Assembly: GCF_035987325.1 (NCBI RefSeq)
Contig: NZ_CP108488.1
Span: 3,844,001 to 3,908,000, forward strand
Reading direction: 5' to 3'
DNA: 64,000 bases
Origin: Streptomyces sp. NBC_01244
GTDB taxonomy: Bacteria; Actinomycetota; Actinomycetes; Streptomycetales; Streptomycetaceae
The notes beneath the pieces were generated by a model. It saw nothing but the letters and a program-made list of their open reading frames with translations. It made no database searches and was not told the origin of the DNA. The position numbers were made by a program, and so were the translations under genes. Shown piece by piece: positions 1 to 8,402 of this stretch (positions are counted from its first letter, which is position 1; each line of letters starts with the position of its first letter).

Positions 1-64
1 CCGCCTCGTGGGTCATGCGGGCGAGCTGTCCGCCGCCGACCATGCCGACTACCGGGAACGTCAC
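1..64 (-). CDS. purK: PurK, N5-carboxyaminoimidazole ribonucleotide synthase, N-terminal fragment
   Basis: Only the first 21 codons are in the window; the gene continues beyond base 1. The translation begins (M)TFPVVGMVGGGQLARMTHEA. The GMVGGGQLARM stretch is the glycine-rich start of the ATP-grasp enzyme PurK, which carboxylates aminoimidazole ribonucleotide in purine synthesis. I chose the GTG at 64-62 because it gives the family's usual N-terminus. A GGAGGA sequence runs directly into this codon, so the spacing is tight, and the internal ATG is a less likely alternative. Identification rests on the short N-terminal motif alone. Confidence 0.75.
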   Translation of the reverse strand, partial: MTFPVVGMVGGGQLARMTHEA

Positions 65-284
65 TCCTCCAGGGTATCCGGCGGTATTCCGCCATCCGGA
101 CCCGCATGGGGACGGCCCCGGCCGGTACCCGCTGCCCGCCGGTGGCGGGTGTGCCGTGTGTCGCACGGTGTCCGAAGGCGCAGACGTACCGATGGGGCGA
201 CACTTAGCATGGGCGCGCACAGCTAGAACGTGTAAAACGTGTGACGCCTCATACGGGGGCCCCGAAGACAGGACTGAGCCTCAT

Positions 285-833
285 ATGAGCAAGCCGGAGA
301 GCGGATCCGTCCTCGACCGCGTGCGCGGGCTCGCGCGCGAGATCGCCAGGTTCGGGGCCGTCGGCGGGCTGGGCGTCCTGGTCAACCTGGGCGTCTTCAA
401 CCTGATCAGGCAGGTCACCGATCTCCAGGTGGTGCGCGCGAGCGTGATAGCCACCCTGGTGGCCATCGTCACGAACTACCTGGGCTTCCGCTACTTCGCC
501 TACCGGGACCGGGCCGACCGGACCGGTGCGGGCCGCACCCGTGAGCTCGGGCTGTTCGTCGCGTTCAGCGCGATCGGGCTCGTGATCGAGAACGGCATCC
601 TGTTCACGGCCACGTACGGATTCCACTGGGACGGGCCGCTCGCCTCGAACTTCTTCAAGTTCACCGGCATCGGCATCGCCACGGTGTTCCGCTTCTGGTC
701 CTACCGGACCTGGGTCTTCAAGGCCCTGCCCGCGCCGGCCACGGCCTCCCTGGTCGTCGAGCAGCGTGACGGCCAGGCCGCGGCGGACGCACAGGCGCCG
801 GTGGCACGGACCCCGGAGACCGCCGCGAACTGA
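285..833 (+). CDS. GtrA-like membrane protein
   Basis: The 182-residue product has four hydrophobic segments: FGAVGGLGVLVNLGVFN, VIATLVAIVTNYLGFRYF, LFVAFSAIGLVIENGIL and FKFTGIGIATVFRFWSYR. This is the GtrA-family layout (small four-helix proteins that help move polyprenyl-linked sugars across the membrane for cell-envelope glycosylation). The N-terminal RFGAVGGLG and C-terminal RFWSYRTWVF motifs are typical. The ATG at 285 is preferred over upstream in-frame starts because the upstream translation is arginine/proline-rich and unlike the family. It is divergent from purK. No glycosyltransferase partner lies next to it, so the substrate is unknown. Confidence 0.85.
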   Translation: MSKPESGSVLDRVRGLAREIARFGAVGGLGVLVNLGVFNLIRQVTDLQVVRASVIATLVAIVTNYLGFRYFAYRDRADRTGAGRTRELGLFVAFSAIGLVIENGILFTATYGFHWDGPLASNFFKFTGIGIATVFRFWSYRTWVFKALPAPATASLVVEQRDGQAAADAQAPVARTPETAAN

Positions 834-879
834 GGCCCCTGCCCGGCGGGCGCGGTCTCGGCCTCGGGCTCGGCCGTCC

Positions 880-2145
880 TCAGCGGACCGTCTGCTCCGG
901 TTCGGTGGGTGTGGGCGCGGTCCGGCTGAGGAACAGGGCGAACACCGGCGGCCGGGTCTGGAGCAGCTCCAGGCGGCCGCCGTCGGCCTCCGCGAGGTCC
1001 CGGGCGACGGCGAGGCCGATGCCGGTGGAGTTGCGGCCGCTGATGGCCCGCTCGAAGATCCGGTTGCCGAGGTCGGGCGGGACGCCCGGCCCCTCGTCCG
1101 TGACCTCCAGTACGGCCTGGTTGCCGATCACGCGGGTCCGCAGGGCCACGGTGCCGCCGCCGTGCATGAGGGAGTTCTCCACCAGGGTCGCCAGGACCTG
1201 CGAGACGGCGCCCGGGGTGCCCACGGCGCGGATGCCGGTCTTCCCGGAGCGGACGACGGCCCGGCCGGCGCTGCGGTAGGCGGGACGCCACTCCTCCAGC
1301 TGCTGTTTGACGACCTCGTCCAGGTCGAAGGGGACGGCGGAGCCCGTGCGCGGGTCCCTGGAGTTCGTCAGGAGCCGCTGGACCACGTCCGTGAGCCGTT
1401 CCACCTGGGTGAGGGCGATCGTCGCCTCCTCGCGTACGGTCTCCAGGTCGTCGGTGACGGTGATCTCCTCCAGCCGCATCGACAGGGCGGTGAGCGGGGT
1501 GCGCAGCTGGTGCGAGGCGTCCGCGGCCAGGCGCCGCTCGGCGGTGAGCATCCGGCCGATCCGCTCGGCGCTGGAGTCCAGTACGTCCGCGACCCGGTCC
1601 AGCTCGGGGACCCCGTACCGCTTGTGGCGGGGCCGCGGGTCGCCCGAGCCCAGCCGCTCGGCCGTCTCGGCGAGGTCGGTCAGCGGGGAGGCCAGCCGGT
1701 TGGCCTGGCGTACGGCGAGCAGGACGGCCGCCACGACGGCGAGCAGGGCGACGGCTCCGACCACGGCCAGGGTCCGGCCGACCTCGCGGGTGACGGTGGA
1801 GCGGGCCTCCTCCACGACCACGGTCTCGCCCTGCTCCCCGCGGGCGGTGCCCCGGATGACGCTGTCCGTGATGCGCGTGCCGATCTCGACGGGCTCCCGG
1901 CCGGGGATCGTGATCCGGGCGTACCGGCCCTCGTCGAGCAGTTCGGCGAGCGCGCCGGGGTCGACCGGCCTCTTCTCCACGACGTCGCTCTCGACGATGC
2001 CCACCAGCTGCAGCGCCTCGGACTCGATGCGGTCCTGGGCGCTGCTGGTGATGGTGCGGGTCTCGACGATGACGAGGGAGACCCCGAAGACGGCGATGAC
2101 GACGAGCACCACGGCGAGCGTGGAGTTGATCAGGCGGCGGCGCAT
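880..2145 (-). CDS. Two-component sensor histidine kinase, HAMP type
   Basis: The 421-residue protein has an N-terminal transmembrane helix (STLAVVLVVIAVFGVSLVI), an extracytoplasmic sensor domain of about 110 residues, a second helix (TLAVVGAVALLAVVAAVLLAV) and a HAMP linker. The dimerisation and phosphoacceptor helix contains the H-box DASHQLRTPL, with the phosphorylated histidine. The N-box (LVENSLMHG) and the G-boxes (DEGPGVPP and GIGLAVARDLAEA) form the ATP-binding lid. It lies 39 bases downstream of the response regulator on the same strand, so the two are almost certainly co-transcribed partners. The ligand is unknown. Confidence 0.93.
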   Translation of the reverse strand: MRRRLINSTLAVVLVVIAVFGVSLVIVETRTITSSAQDRIESEALQLVGIVESDVVEKRPVDPGALAELLDEGRYARITIPGREPVEIGTRITDSVIRGTARGEQGETVVVEEARSTVTREVGRTLAVVGAVALLAVVAAVLLAVRQANRLASPLTDLAETAERLGSGDPRPRHKRYGVPELDRVADVLDSSAERIGRMLTAERRLAADASHQLRTPLTALSMRLEEITVTDDLETVREEATIALTQVERLTDVVQRLLTNSRDPRTGSAVPFDLDEVVKQQLEEWRPAYRSAGRAVVRSGKTGIRAVGTPGAVSQVLATLVENSLMHGGGTVALRTRVIGNQAVLEVTDEGPGVPPDLGNRIFERAISGRNSTGIGLAVARDLAEADGGRLELLQTRPPVFALFLSRTAPTPTEPEQTVR

Positions 2146-2184
2146 GGCTCAGAGAATGCCCTAGATATGCGGTCCGGGGTGGTT

Positions 2185-2862
2185 TCAGCTCTTCTCGAAG
2201 CGGAAGCCGACTCCACGGACGGTGGCGATGTAGCGGGGGTTGGCCGCGTCGTCGCCGAGCTTCTTTCGCAGCCAGGAGATGTGCATGTCGAGGGTCTTGG
2301 TGGAGGACCACCAGGTGGTGTCCCAGACCTCGCGCATCAGCTGGTCGCGGGTGACGACCCGGCCGGCGTCGCGGACGAGGACCCGCAGCAGGTCGAACTC
2401 CTTCGCGGTGAGCTGGAGCTCCTCCTCGCCCATCCACGCGCGGTGCGATTCGACGTCGATGCGCACCCCGTGGGTGGCGGGGGCCTGGGAGGCCTCGGTG
2501 GCTCCACGCCGCAGCAGGGCCCGGACGCGGGCGAGCAGCTCGGCGAGGCGGAAGGGTTTGGTCACGTAGTCGTCGGCGCCGGCGTCCAGGCCCACGACCG
2601 TGTCGACCTCGTCGGCGCGGGCGGTCAGGACCAGGATCGGGAAGCCGTGGCCTTCGGCGCGCAGTCGGCGGGCCACCTCCAGGCCGTCCATGCCCGGCAG
2701 GCCCAGGTCCAGGACGACGAGATCGATGCCGCCCTGCAGTCCCGCGTCCAGGGCGGTGGGGCCGTCCTCCCGGACCTCGACCTCGTACCCTTCCCGGCGC
2801 AGGGCGCGGGCCAGGGGTTCCGAGATGGATGCGTCGTCCTCGGCGAGCAGTACACGCGTCAT
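2185..2862 (-). CDS. OmpR/PhoB-family response regulator
   Basis: The 225-residue product begins MTRVLLAEDDASISEPLARA, the acidic pocket of a receiver domain. The phospho-accepting Asp lies in LVVLDLGLPGMDGLEV and the conserved Lys in DDYVTKPFRLAELLAR. The second half is a winged-helix DNA-binding domain (LTAKEFDLLRVLV, MREVWDTTWWSSTKTLDMHI, RGVGFRFE). It precedes the histidine kinase at 880-2145. No Shine-Dalgarno sequence is evident before the ATG. A TACCAT hexamer sits seven bases upstream of it, so a leaderless transcript is possible. The regulon is unknown; the peptide transporter diverges from it. Confidence 0.94.
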   Translation of the reverse strand: MTRVLLAEDDASISEPLARALRREGYEVEVREDGPTALDAGLQGGIDLVVLDLGLPGMDGLEVARRLRAEGHGFPILVLTARADEVDTVVGLDAGADDYVTKPFRLAELLARVRALLRRGATEASQAPATHGVRIDVESHRAWMGEEELQLTAKEFDLLRVLVRDAGRVVTRDQLMREVWDTTWWSSTKTLDMHISWLRKKLGDDAANPRYIATVRGVGFRFEKS

Positions 2863-3362
2863 GTGGGTGATGGTAGTCCGCGGCGGGGGAAAGAAGAGGC
2901 CCGCATACAGAGCCCTGTCTATCTGGGCTCACGACCTGCCAACCGCCTTCGAATATGCTCCGTTGGTTCCATCGCGACCTGTGATCCATATCTCAAGTGC
3001 TTTCATATCCGGCACTGTCGTGTCGTATGGTGTCGAGACGCCTGATGCACTACCTCCACGAGACTTTCGAGCGAAAACCAGCCGAAAGTCTCTATTTCTG
3101 CCCTGATCGGGCAGGCATTGTTGTCGCACCGCCCGTTCGGGGCAGATGTGCAGATGACAGTGAATGACCTATGGGCCGGGCCCTTCGCGCGATGAAGCGC
3201 GGCAGGGCGTGGATCCCGGTGTCGGATGTTCCTTCGTCTTCGCCCCCGCGGAGCGAACCCCCGGGCGTGGGGTCCGGAACACCCGAAGCCGGTACCGGCC
3301 ACCCCTCCCCGGGCGCCGTTGAGCTCACGAAGCCGCGCGTCCCGAGCAAGCAAGGATCGACC
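2863..3362. other. Divergent promoter region between the response regulator and the POT transporter
   Basis: This 500-bp stretch holds no convincing gene. It is less GC-rich than its neighbours, as expected for divergent promoters. Two hairpins are visible. One has 8-bp arms AGACTTTC (3061-3068) and GAAAGTCT (3084-3091); the other has CTGCCC (3098-3103) and GGGCAG (3109-3114). An open frame continues upstream of the chosen POT start to about 3171, but its translation is proline/serine-rich and unlike transporter sequence. Confidence 0.5.
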
Positions 3363-4859
3363 ATGGCTTCCAGCCTGACGAAGGGCTCGGCGGACCCGTC
3401 CACCGAGAAGACCTTCCTCGGACACCCCAGCGGCCTCGCCTTCCTCTTCATGACGGAGATGTGGGAGCGCTACAGCTTCTACGGCATGCGCGCCCTGCTC
3501 GTGCTCTTCCTGGCCACCAACGTGGCCGACGGCGGACTCGGGATGAACGACGCGACCGCGGTCGCGATCTACTCCGTCTACAACGCGATGGTCTACCTGC
3601 TCGCCCTCCCGGGCGGCTGGCTCGGTGACCGCGTCTGGGGCGCCCGCAAGGCCGTGGCCGTGGCCGGCGTCGTGATCATGACGGGTCACTTCCTGCTGGC
3701 GGTGCCCTCGTCCATCTCGTTCTTCATCGGCCTGGCGCTCATCGCCGCCGGTTCCGGCGTGCTCAAGGCCAACATCTCCACGATGGTCGGCCAGCTGTAC
3801 ACGGACAAGAACGACCCCCGCCGTGACGGTGGCTTCACGATCTTCTACATGGGCATCAACCTCGGTGCCTTCGTCGCCCCGCTGACCATCGGCTACGTCG
3901 GCCAGGAGATCAACTGGCACCTCGGCTTCGCCATGGCCGGTGTCGGCATGGCCCTGGGCCTCGCCTTCTACTTCTTCGGCTTCCGCCACCTGAACCCGGT
4001 CTCCAACACGGTTCCGAGCCCGCTGAGCGCCGCCGAGAAGTCCTCCGTCCTCAAGAAGGGCCTGATCTGGCTCGGCGTCGCCGTCGCCGCCTACGCGGTC
4101 ATCGGCCTGGCCGGCATCTTCACGATCAACTACGCGCTGTGGCCGCTGACCATCGCCGGTCTGATCCTCCCCGCCTGGGCGATCCTGCGCATCAAGCGCG
4201 ACAAGGACCTCTCGGGTGTCGAGCGCTCGCGCATGTCGGCGTACGTCTGGTTCTTCGCCGCCGCCGCGATCTTCTGGGCCATCTACGACCAGACCGGCTC
4301 CACGCTGGCCCTGTTCGCGAAGGACAGCACGGACAGCACGCTGTTCGGCTTCAACTTCCCGGAGAGCTGGTTCCAGTCGCTCAACCCGCTGTTCGTGATG
4401 GCGCTCGCGCCCCTCTTCGCGATGCTGTGGGTGGCGCTGGCCCGTCGCTCCAAGGAGCCCACCACCCTGGCGAAGTTCTCCTTCGCGCTGATCATGATCG
4501 GCGTCTCCTTCGGCGTCATGATGATCGCCCAGGGCCTGGCCACCGGTGACACGAAGGTCAGCCCGATGTGGCTGGTCGGCGTCTACTTCATCCAGACCGT
4601 CGGCGAGCTCACCCTCTCCCCCGTCGGCCTGTCGCTGACCACCAAGCTGGCGCCGCAGAAGTACGCCTCCCAGATGATGGGCGTCTTCTTCCTCGCGGTC
4701 ACCGCCGGTGACTCCACGATCGCGCTGCTCCAGCTGCTCGGCGCCCCGACGGACACCCAGGGCTGGTTCGCCACCCAGGGCGTGCTCGCGGTCCTCGCCG
4801 GCATCGCGATCTACATGTACCGCAAGAAGGTCCAGCCGCTCATGGGCGGCGTGCACTGA
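3363..4859 (+). CDS. POT-family (proton-dependent) di/tripeptide transporter
   Basis: The 498-residue integral membrane protein belongs to the PTR2/POT branch of the major facilitator superfamily, which imports peptides with protons. The signature FLFMTEMWERYSFYGMRALL contains the ExxER-type motif of helix 1. DRVWGARKAV forms the cytoplasmic loop, and FTIFYMGINLGAFVAPL matches the second POT signature. About 12-14 hydrophobic helices can be counted. The ATG at 3363 is preceded by AAGGA at good spacing, giving a product of typical family length. It is transcribed away from the two-component system, which could regulate it, although nothing in the sequence proves this. Confidence 0.93.
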   Translation: MASSLTKGSADPSTEKTFLGHPSGLAFLFMTEMWERYSFYGMRALLVLFLATNVADGGLGMNDATAVAIYSVYNAMVYLLALPGGWLGDRVWGARKAVAVAGVVIMTGHFLLAVPSSISFFIGLALIAAGSGVLKANISTMVGQLYTDKNDPRRDGGFTIFYMGINLGAFVAPLTIGYVGQEINWHLGFAMAGVGMALGLAFYFFGFRHLNPVSNTVPSPLSAAEKSSVLKKGLIWLGVAVAAYAVIGLAGIFTINYALWPLTIAGLILPAWAILRIKRDKDLSGVERSRMSAYVWFFAAAAIFWAIYDQTGSTLALFAKDSTDSTLFGFNFPESWFQSLNPLFVMALAPLFAMLWVALARRSKEPTTLAKFSFALIMIGVSFGVMMIAQGLATGDTKVSPMWLVGVYFIQTVGELTLSPVGLSLTTKLAPQKYASQMMGVFFLAVTAGDSTIALLQLLGAPTDTQGWFATQGVLAVLAGIAIYMYRKKVQPLMGGVH

Positions 4860-4923
4860 CGCACCAATGCTTTGATCATCACGTGATCTCAGCAATCCCG
4901 GTGTTTCCACCGGAATAGTCCGT

Positions 4924-4964
4924 AACGGGTCACCAGAGCGCGAGTTGCGCGCTGGTGACCCGTT
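4924..4964. repeat. 13-bp perfect inverted repeat overlapping the tnpB stop codon (probable right-end hairpin)
   Basis: The arms AACGGGTCACCAG (4924-4936) and CTGGTGACCCGTT (4952-4964) are separated by 15 bases. The tnpB stop (TGA, complement of 4930-4932) lies inside one arm. In TnpB elements the 3' end of tnpB commonly overlaps the element's right end and the omega-RNA scaffold, so this hairpin is a candidate for that structure. It could also act as a terminator for the POT gene on the other strand. Confidence 0.6.
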
Positions 4965-6387
4965 GACGGTCTCCCGTTTCCTTCCCGGCCCGGGGGCTGG
5001 GGATCGCGCCACCTGCCCGCCCCGTCCCGGCCTTGCGGCGCGGGCGGGTGGTGCGGGTCTTCCGGTCGGCTCCACGGGGCTTCGACTCCGCCTTGACGGG
5101 GTCCAGGTCTCCGGCCGCTCCGGTACCTGTCGTGCGGGCCGCGAGGGCGACCAGGTTATGTCCCGCGTTCGTGTCCCGGTCAAGGACCAGGCCGCAGTTG
5201 TCGCACTCGAAGACGCGCACGCTGAGGGGCAGCTTGGCTTTCACCACACCGCAGCGGGAGCAGGTCTTCGAGGAGGGGTACCAGCGGTCGGCCACGACGA
5301 GGCGTGTGCCGTGCCGACGGGTCTTGTACGTGAGGTGGCGTCGGATCTCGCCGAACGCGGCATCCGCGACCCGGCGGGACAGGCGCCGATTAAGGCCCAT
5401 GCCGGCGACGTTGAGGTCTTCGACGACGATCGTGCCGTACTCGCAGGCGAGGCGGGTCGTCATCTTGTGGAGGGTGTCCTCGCGGAGGTTCGCGACCCGG
5501 TGATGGATCTTGTTTCGAGCCTGGTTGGCCTTCTCCCAGCGCTTCGACGGCCGCTGCCCGGTGCGCTGGTCGGGACCGCGGCGGCGAGAGACGATCCGGC
5601 TGGCGCGGTGCAGCTGCTTCTGCGCGCGGTCGAGGTGGCGCGGGTTCGGCTCCTCGCTGAGGACGCCGTCGCTGTCCGCGAGGACGGCCAGCGTTTTGAT
5701 GCCGAGGTCGATACCGACCGCCGCGTCCGGACGGGCCACCTTCACCAACTGGTGCTTCTGCTCGACCTGGAGGGACACGAACCAGCGGCCCCGGTCCAGA
5801 CATGCGGTCGCGGAGAGGATCCGCATGTTCCCCGCGTCGATGAGGGCACGCAGGTCGGCTCGGTTCTCGTGGAGGCGGACGGTGCCGATCCTGGGCAGAG
5901 TGACGTGCCGGCCGTCAGGCTCGACGCGGATCGTGCCAGTGGTGAACCGGCAGGTCAGGCGCGCTTTCCGTTTCCACTTGAAACGGGGGGTACCCATACT
6001 TGGGCCCTTGCGCTTACCGCTCTTCGACTTCGCGTAATTGTCGAACGCCGCTGACGCGTTGGCCAGGCCGGTGTTGTACGCCTCCTTGGAGTTCTCCTCC
6101 CACCAGTCGGCGAAACGCGGGTTGGTGCGCTTGTCCTCGTTGAACGCCTTCCGCAGCGAGGGCAACGACCACGACCGCCACGGAGTCAGCTCGTCCTCGC
6201 GGATGCCGTACGACTGCTCGGCCTTACGCTGCCACCACACAGCGGTGACGTACGCGACCGCCCAGTTGTACGCGGCCCGCGCGGCTCCTGCGTGCGAGTG
6301 CAGGCGGCAGTGGGCCGCTGCGCTCGGGTCCAGCGCGAGCTTGTGAGCGAGGACGGTGAAGCCCGGCTGCGCCCTGAACTTCTTCAT
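4930..6387 (-). CDS. tnpB: TnpB RNA-guided nuclease of an IS607-type element
   Basis: The 485-residue product carries the RuvC-like triad expected of TnpB: Asp in VGIDLGIKTL (about residue 227), Glu in IVVEDLNVAGM (about 323) and Asp in LDRDTNAGHNL (about 405). A zinc ribbon CSRCG...CDNCG lies between the last two. TnpB proteins are omega-RNA-guided DNA nucleases that help their element persist. The ATG at 6387 overlaps the tnpA stop by 4 bp. An open frame continues upstream, but there it only reads tnpA sequence in another frame. The C-terminus extends about 60 residues past RuvC-III with a basic, low-complexity tail. All catalytic residues are intact. Confidence 0.92.
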   Translation of the reverse strand: MKKFRAQPGFTVLAHKLALDPSAAAHCRLHSHAGAARAAYNWAVAYVTAVWWQRKAEQSYGIREDELTPWRSWSLPSLRKAFNEDKRTNPRFADWWEENSKEAYNTGLANASAAFDNYAKSKSGKRKGPSMGTPRFKWKRKARLTCRFTTGTIRVEPDGRHVTLPRIGTVRLHENRADLRALIDAGNMRILSATACLDRGRWFVSLQVEQKHQLVKVARPDAAVGIDLGIKTLAVLADSDGVLSEEPNPRHLDRAQKQLHRASRIVSRRRGPDQRTGQRPSKRWEKANQARNKIHHRVANLREDTLHKMTTRLACEYGTIVVEDLNVAGMGLNRRLSRRVADAAFGEIRRHLTYKTRRHGTRLVVADRWYPSSKTCSRCGVVKAKLPLSVRVFECDNCGLVLDRDTNAGHNLVALAARTTGTGAAGDLDPVKAESKPRGADRKTRTTRPRRKAGTGRAGGAIPSPRAGKETGDRQRVTSAQLALW

Positions 6388-6962
6388 CCGGCCGTCTCCG
6401 GGCCGGTGGCGACGGCGACGGCCCGCGCGGCGCGGTTGCTCGCGGAGCCACGGCCGTACAGGCGTGCGCACATCGAGGTCAAAACCTCGGTGATGTCCCG
6501 CACGAGGTCCTCGGCGGACTCCGCCGGGTCGAGGACGACCAGGCGCCGTCCCGTGGCCGAGAGGGCGGCTTCGAGGTGCTCGACGCCGAAGGGGGCGATG
6601 CGGTCGCGGTGCTCGACCACGATTGCGCCCACGCCCGGGTCGGCGAGCAAGCGCTGCAGCTTACGGCGCCGTCCGTTCAGGCCAGAGTCAACCTCTGTCA
6701 CAACCTCAGCGACGGCGAGTCCCTGGGCCGTTGCGCCCTGTACAGCCCGGACGACCTGACGCTCCAAATCCGCTGACTGGTCACCGGACCAGACACGGCA
6801 GTACACCACGACCCGTCCCGCAGCCGGAGGGGCGGGCTCCGTCACAAGCCATGTACCCGACGGCGTCTGGACGACCGGGACCGGCATGCGGCCCTCTTTC
6901 GCCCAGGTCCACGCCGTCTGGTAGTGCACGCCGTTGCGCACTGCCCACTCGGAAAGCTTCAC
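6384..6962 (-). CDS. tnpA: IS607-type serine transposase (TnpA), catalytic serine replaced
   Basis: The 192-residue protein has a MerR-like helix-turn-helix (MKLSEWAVRNGVHYQTAWTW) followed by a serine-resolvase domain (VVYCRVWSGDQSADLERQV, EVDSGLNGRR, IVVEHRDRIAPFGVEHLE). This domain order is specific to IS607 transposases. The family motif is Y-A-R-V-S-S-x-D-Q, and the first Ser is the nucleophile. Here that position is Trp58 (codon TGG), one base from TCG. Unless Ser59 substitutes, the enzyme should be inactive. The rest of the fold and the conserved EHRDR arginines are present. Confidence 0.9.
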   Translation of the reverse strand: MKLSEWAVRNGVHYQTAWTWAKEGRMPVPVVQTPSGTWLVTEPAPPAAGRVVVYCRVWSGDQSADLERQVVRAVQGATAQGLAVAEVVTEVDSGLNGRRRKLQRLLADPGVGAIVVEHRDRIAPFGVEHLEAALSATGRRLVVLDPAESAEDLVRDITEVLTSMCARLYGRGSASNRAARAVAVATGPETAG

Positions 6963-7030
6963 ACCGTCAGGCTATTCACTGAGGATGGCAGATATCCACT
7001 GAGAGAAATAGGAACTGTCGTTCACTCCCC

Positions 7031-7083
7031 GACAGCGCGAACGGCCCGGCACACCGAAAGGTGTGCCGGGCCGTTCGCCTGTC
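7031..7083. terminator. Long hairpin terminator of the surface-protein operon
   Basis: Perfect 19-bp arms (7037-7055 and 7060-7078) enclose a GAAA loop. The stem extends by a further 5 bp (GACAG/CTGTC) past one bulged C. It lies just downstream of the last gene of the minus-strand operon and separates it from the insertion element. Confidence 0.88.
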
Positions 7084-7097
7084 GTTCCGGGTGGGAC

Positions 7098-8402
7098 TTA
7101 CCTCTGGCCGCGCAGGCGGCGCCACGGGGTGAAGGTGAAGACCGCCGCGCCGAGCAGCATGACCGTGCCGGCGACCAGGGCCAGGGCCTTGACCCCGCCG
7201 CCGTCCGAGGCTCCGGTCTGGGCGAGGCCGCCCGCGGTGCCGGAGGCACTGCCCGAGGTGCCGGAGGTGCCGGAGCCGCCGGGCTGGGCGGCGGTGTCCA
7301 GGGTGAGCGACACCGCGCTGGCCGTCGCGGCGCAGGGCACCACGATCGGGGCGGCGCCCAGGGCCATGACCACGTTGATGGTCAGCTTGTCCGGGGTCAG
7401 CGTGGTCTTGCCGGTCTTGCCGGGCTTGTAGGTGCCCTTCATGTCACTGAGGCTGACCGGCGAGCCGCCCTTGATCGCCTCGGGGTTGCCCGGGCCGCTG
7501 ACCTTGACGATGCCGCTGTCGGCGCCGCCGAGCTTGATGTCCATCGCGGGCTGGAGCGCTCCCGCCGGAAGGTCCGCGGGGCTGTTCATCACACCCTTGG
7601 CGGTCGTGGCGGTCAGGTCGTAGCTGCCGCCGTTCTTCTTCGCGTTGATCGTCACCTTGCCCTTGAGGGGGCCGCCGGGGATGAAGGCCCCGCAGTCGAA
7701 GGTGACGTCGACGGTCTGCCCCGGGAAGTCGCTCTGGCCCCCGCTGGACGGGGAGGGCGCGGGACTGCTCGGCGGCGCGCTCGTGGGCGGCTGACTGCTC
7801 GGCGGGGCGCTCGTCGGCGGCTGACTGCTCGGCGGCGGGCTCGTCGGCGGCTTACTGCTCGGCGGCGGGCTCGTCGGCGGCTGGGTGGGACCCCCGACCT
7901 TCACGTCCAGTTCGAGGGACGGCTTGGGGTTGTTGCCCGGGGTGCAGGTGGTGGTGGTACCCAACGCCTTGATCAGCAGGACGCCGGCGGTGAAGGTGAC
8001 CTTGCCGGACTTCTTGGGTGTGTAGACGCCCGTGAGGTCACTGATCTTGATGGGGGTGTTGGCGGGGATCTTCTCGGGGTTGGGCGGGCCGTCGACCTTG
8101 ACCGCGCCGCTGTCGGCGCCCCCGAGCACGATCTCGGCGCTGGGCGTCATCGAGCCCTTGTCGAGCGCGATGGGGCTGGAGGAGACGCCCTTCTGGAAGG
8201 ACATCGTCAGCTTGTACCCGCTGCCCTCCTTGACGGCCTTGATGTCGATCGGCGAGACCGCCGACTTGTCCCCGATGGGGGTCTTGCAGTTGTACTCGAC
8301 TTCGATCACGTCCGCCTGGGCGGGCGTGGCCCCCATGGCGATGCCCGCGCCGCCGAGCAGCAGCGCGACCGCGGCCGCGCTCGCCCTCCGTTGGGTCTTC
8401 AC
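7098..8402 (-). CDS. Sortase-anchored surface protein with two repeats of a beta-rich domain
   Basis: The 434-residue protein starts at a GTG with AAAGGA upstream and overlaps the preceding gene by 4 bp. It has a signal peptide ending near PAQA and a first domain (about 31-170, DVIEVEYNCKTPIGDKSAVS...). A Pro/Ser linker of repeated SPPPSSQPPT-like units follows (about 174-215), then a diverged second copy of the domain (about 222-370). The C-terminal sorting signal is LAQTGA, a hydrophobic helix and an RRLRGQR tail. LAxTG is the motif favoured by class E sortases of streptomycetes. The first domain is nearly identical to that of the protein at 10722-11405. Function unknown; it is presumably cell-wall linked. 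Confidence 0.87.
   Translation of the reverse strand: MKTQRRASAAAVALLLGGAGIAMGATPAQADVIEVEYNCKTPIGDKSAVSPIDIKAVKEGSGYKLTMSFQKGVSSSPIALDKGSMTPSAEIVLGGADSGAVKVDGPPNPEKIPANTPIKISDLTGVYTPKKSGKVTFTAGVLLIKALGTTTTCTPGNNPKPSLELDVKVGGPTQPPTSPPPSSKPPTSPPPSSQPPTSAPPSSQPPTSAPPSSPAPSPSSGGQSDFPGQTVDVTFDCGAFIPGGPLKGKVTINAKKNGGSYDLTATTAKGVMNSPADLPAGALQPAMDIKLGGADSGIVKVSGPGNPEAIKGGSPVSLSDMKGTYKPGKTGKTTLTPDKLTINVVMALGAAPIVVPCAATASAVSLTLDTAAQPGGSGTSGTSGSASGTAGGLAQTGASDGGGVKALALVAGTVMLLGAAVFTFTPWRRLRGQR
7764..7883 (-). repeat. Four 30-bp tandem repeats encoding the Pro/Ser linker
   Basis: Units begin at 7764, 7794, 7824 and 7854 and differ at only a few positions. Each encodes ten residues of the form S-x-P-P-S-S-x-P-P-T in the wall-spanning linker between the two domains. 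Copy number is likely to vary between strains by slippage. Confidence 0.85.

Larger units (their letters stand above)
4924..6995 (-). mobile_element. IS607-type insertion element (serine transposase plus TnpB)
   Basis: The tnpA-tnpB gene pair and its 4-bp ATGA overlap are the standard IS607 layout. The left boundary is set at the terminal hairpin. The right boundary is approximate and set just upstream of tnpA, where two similar short repeats (ATTCACTGAG and ATCCACTGAG) lie at about 6974-7002. IS607 elements lack terminal inverted repeats and target duplications, so exact ends cannot be read from one copy. The element sits between two convergently read transcription units and disrupts no recognisable gene. 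Its transposase has a changed catalytic position. Confidence 0.75.

Noticed and set aside
701..2989. A long open frame of over 750 codons on the minus strand over the two-component genes, and an equally long one on the plus strand
   Set aside because: Both are composition shadows of the real kinase and regulator genes: arginine/proline-rich translations without domains, typical of high-GC DNA.
6974..7002. ATTCACTGAG/ATCCACTGAG pair as terminal repeats of the IS607-type element
   Set aside because: They may be transposase-binding repeats, but with one copy and no empty site the element's true end cannot be fixed, so they are only mentioned in the element entry.
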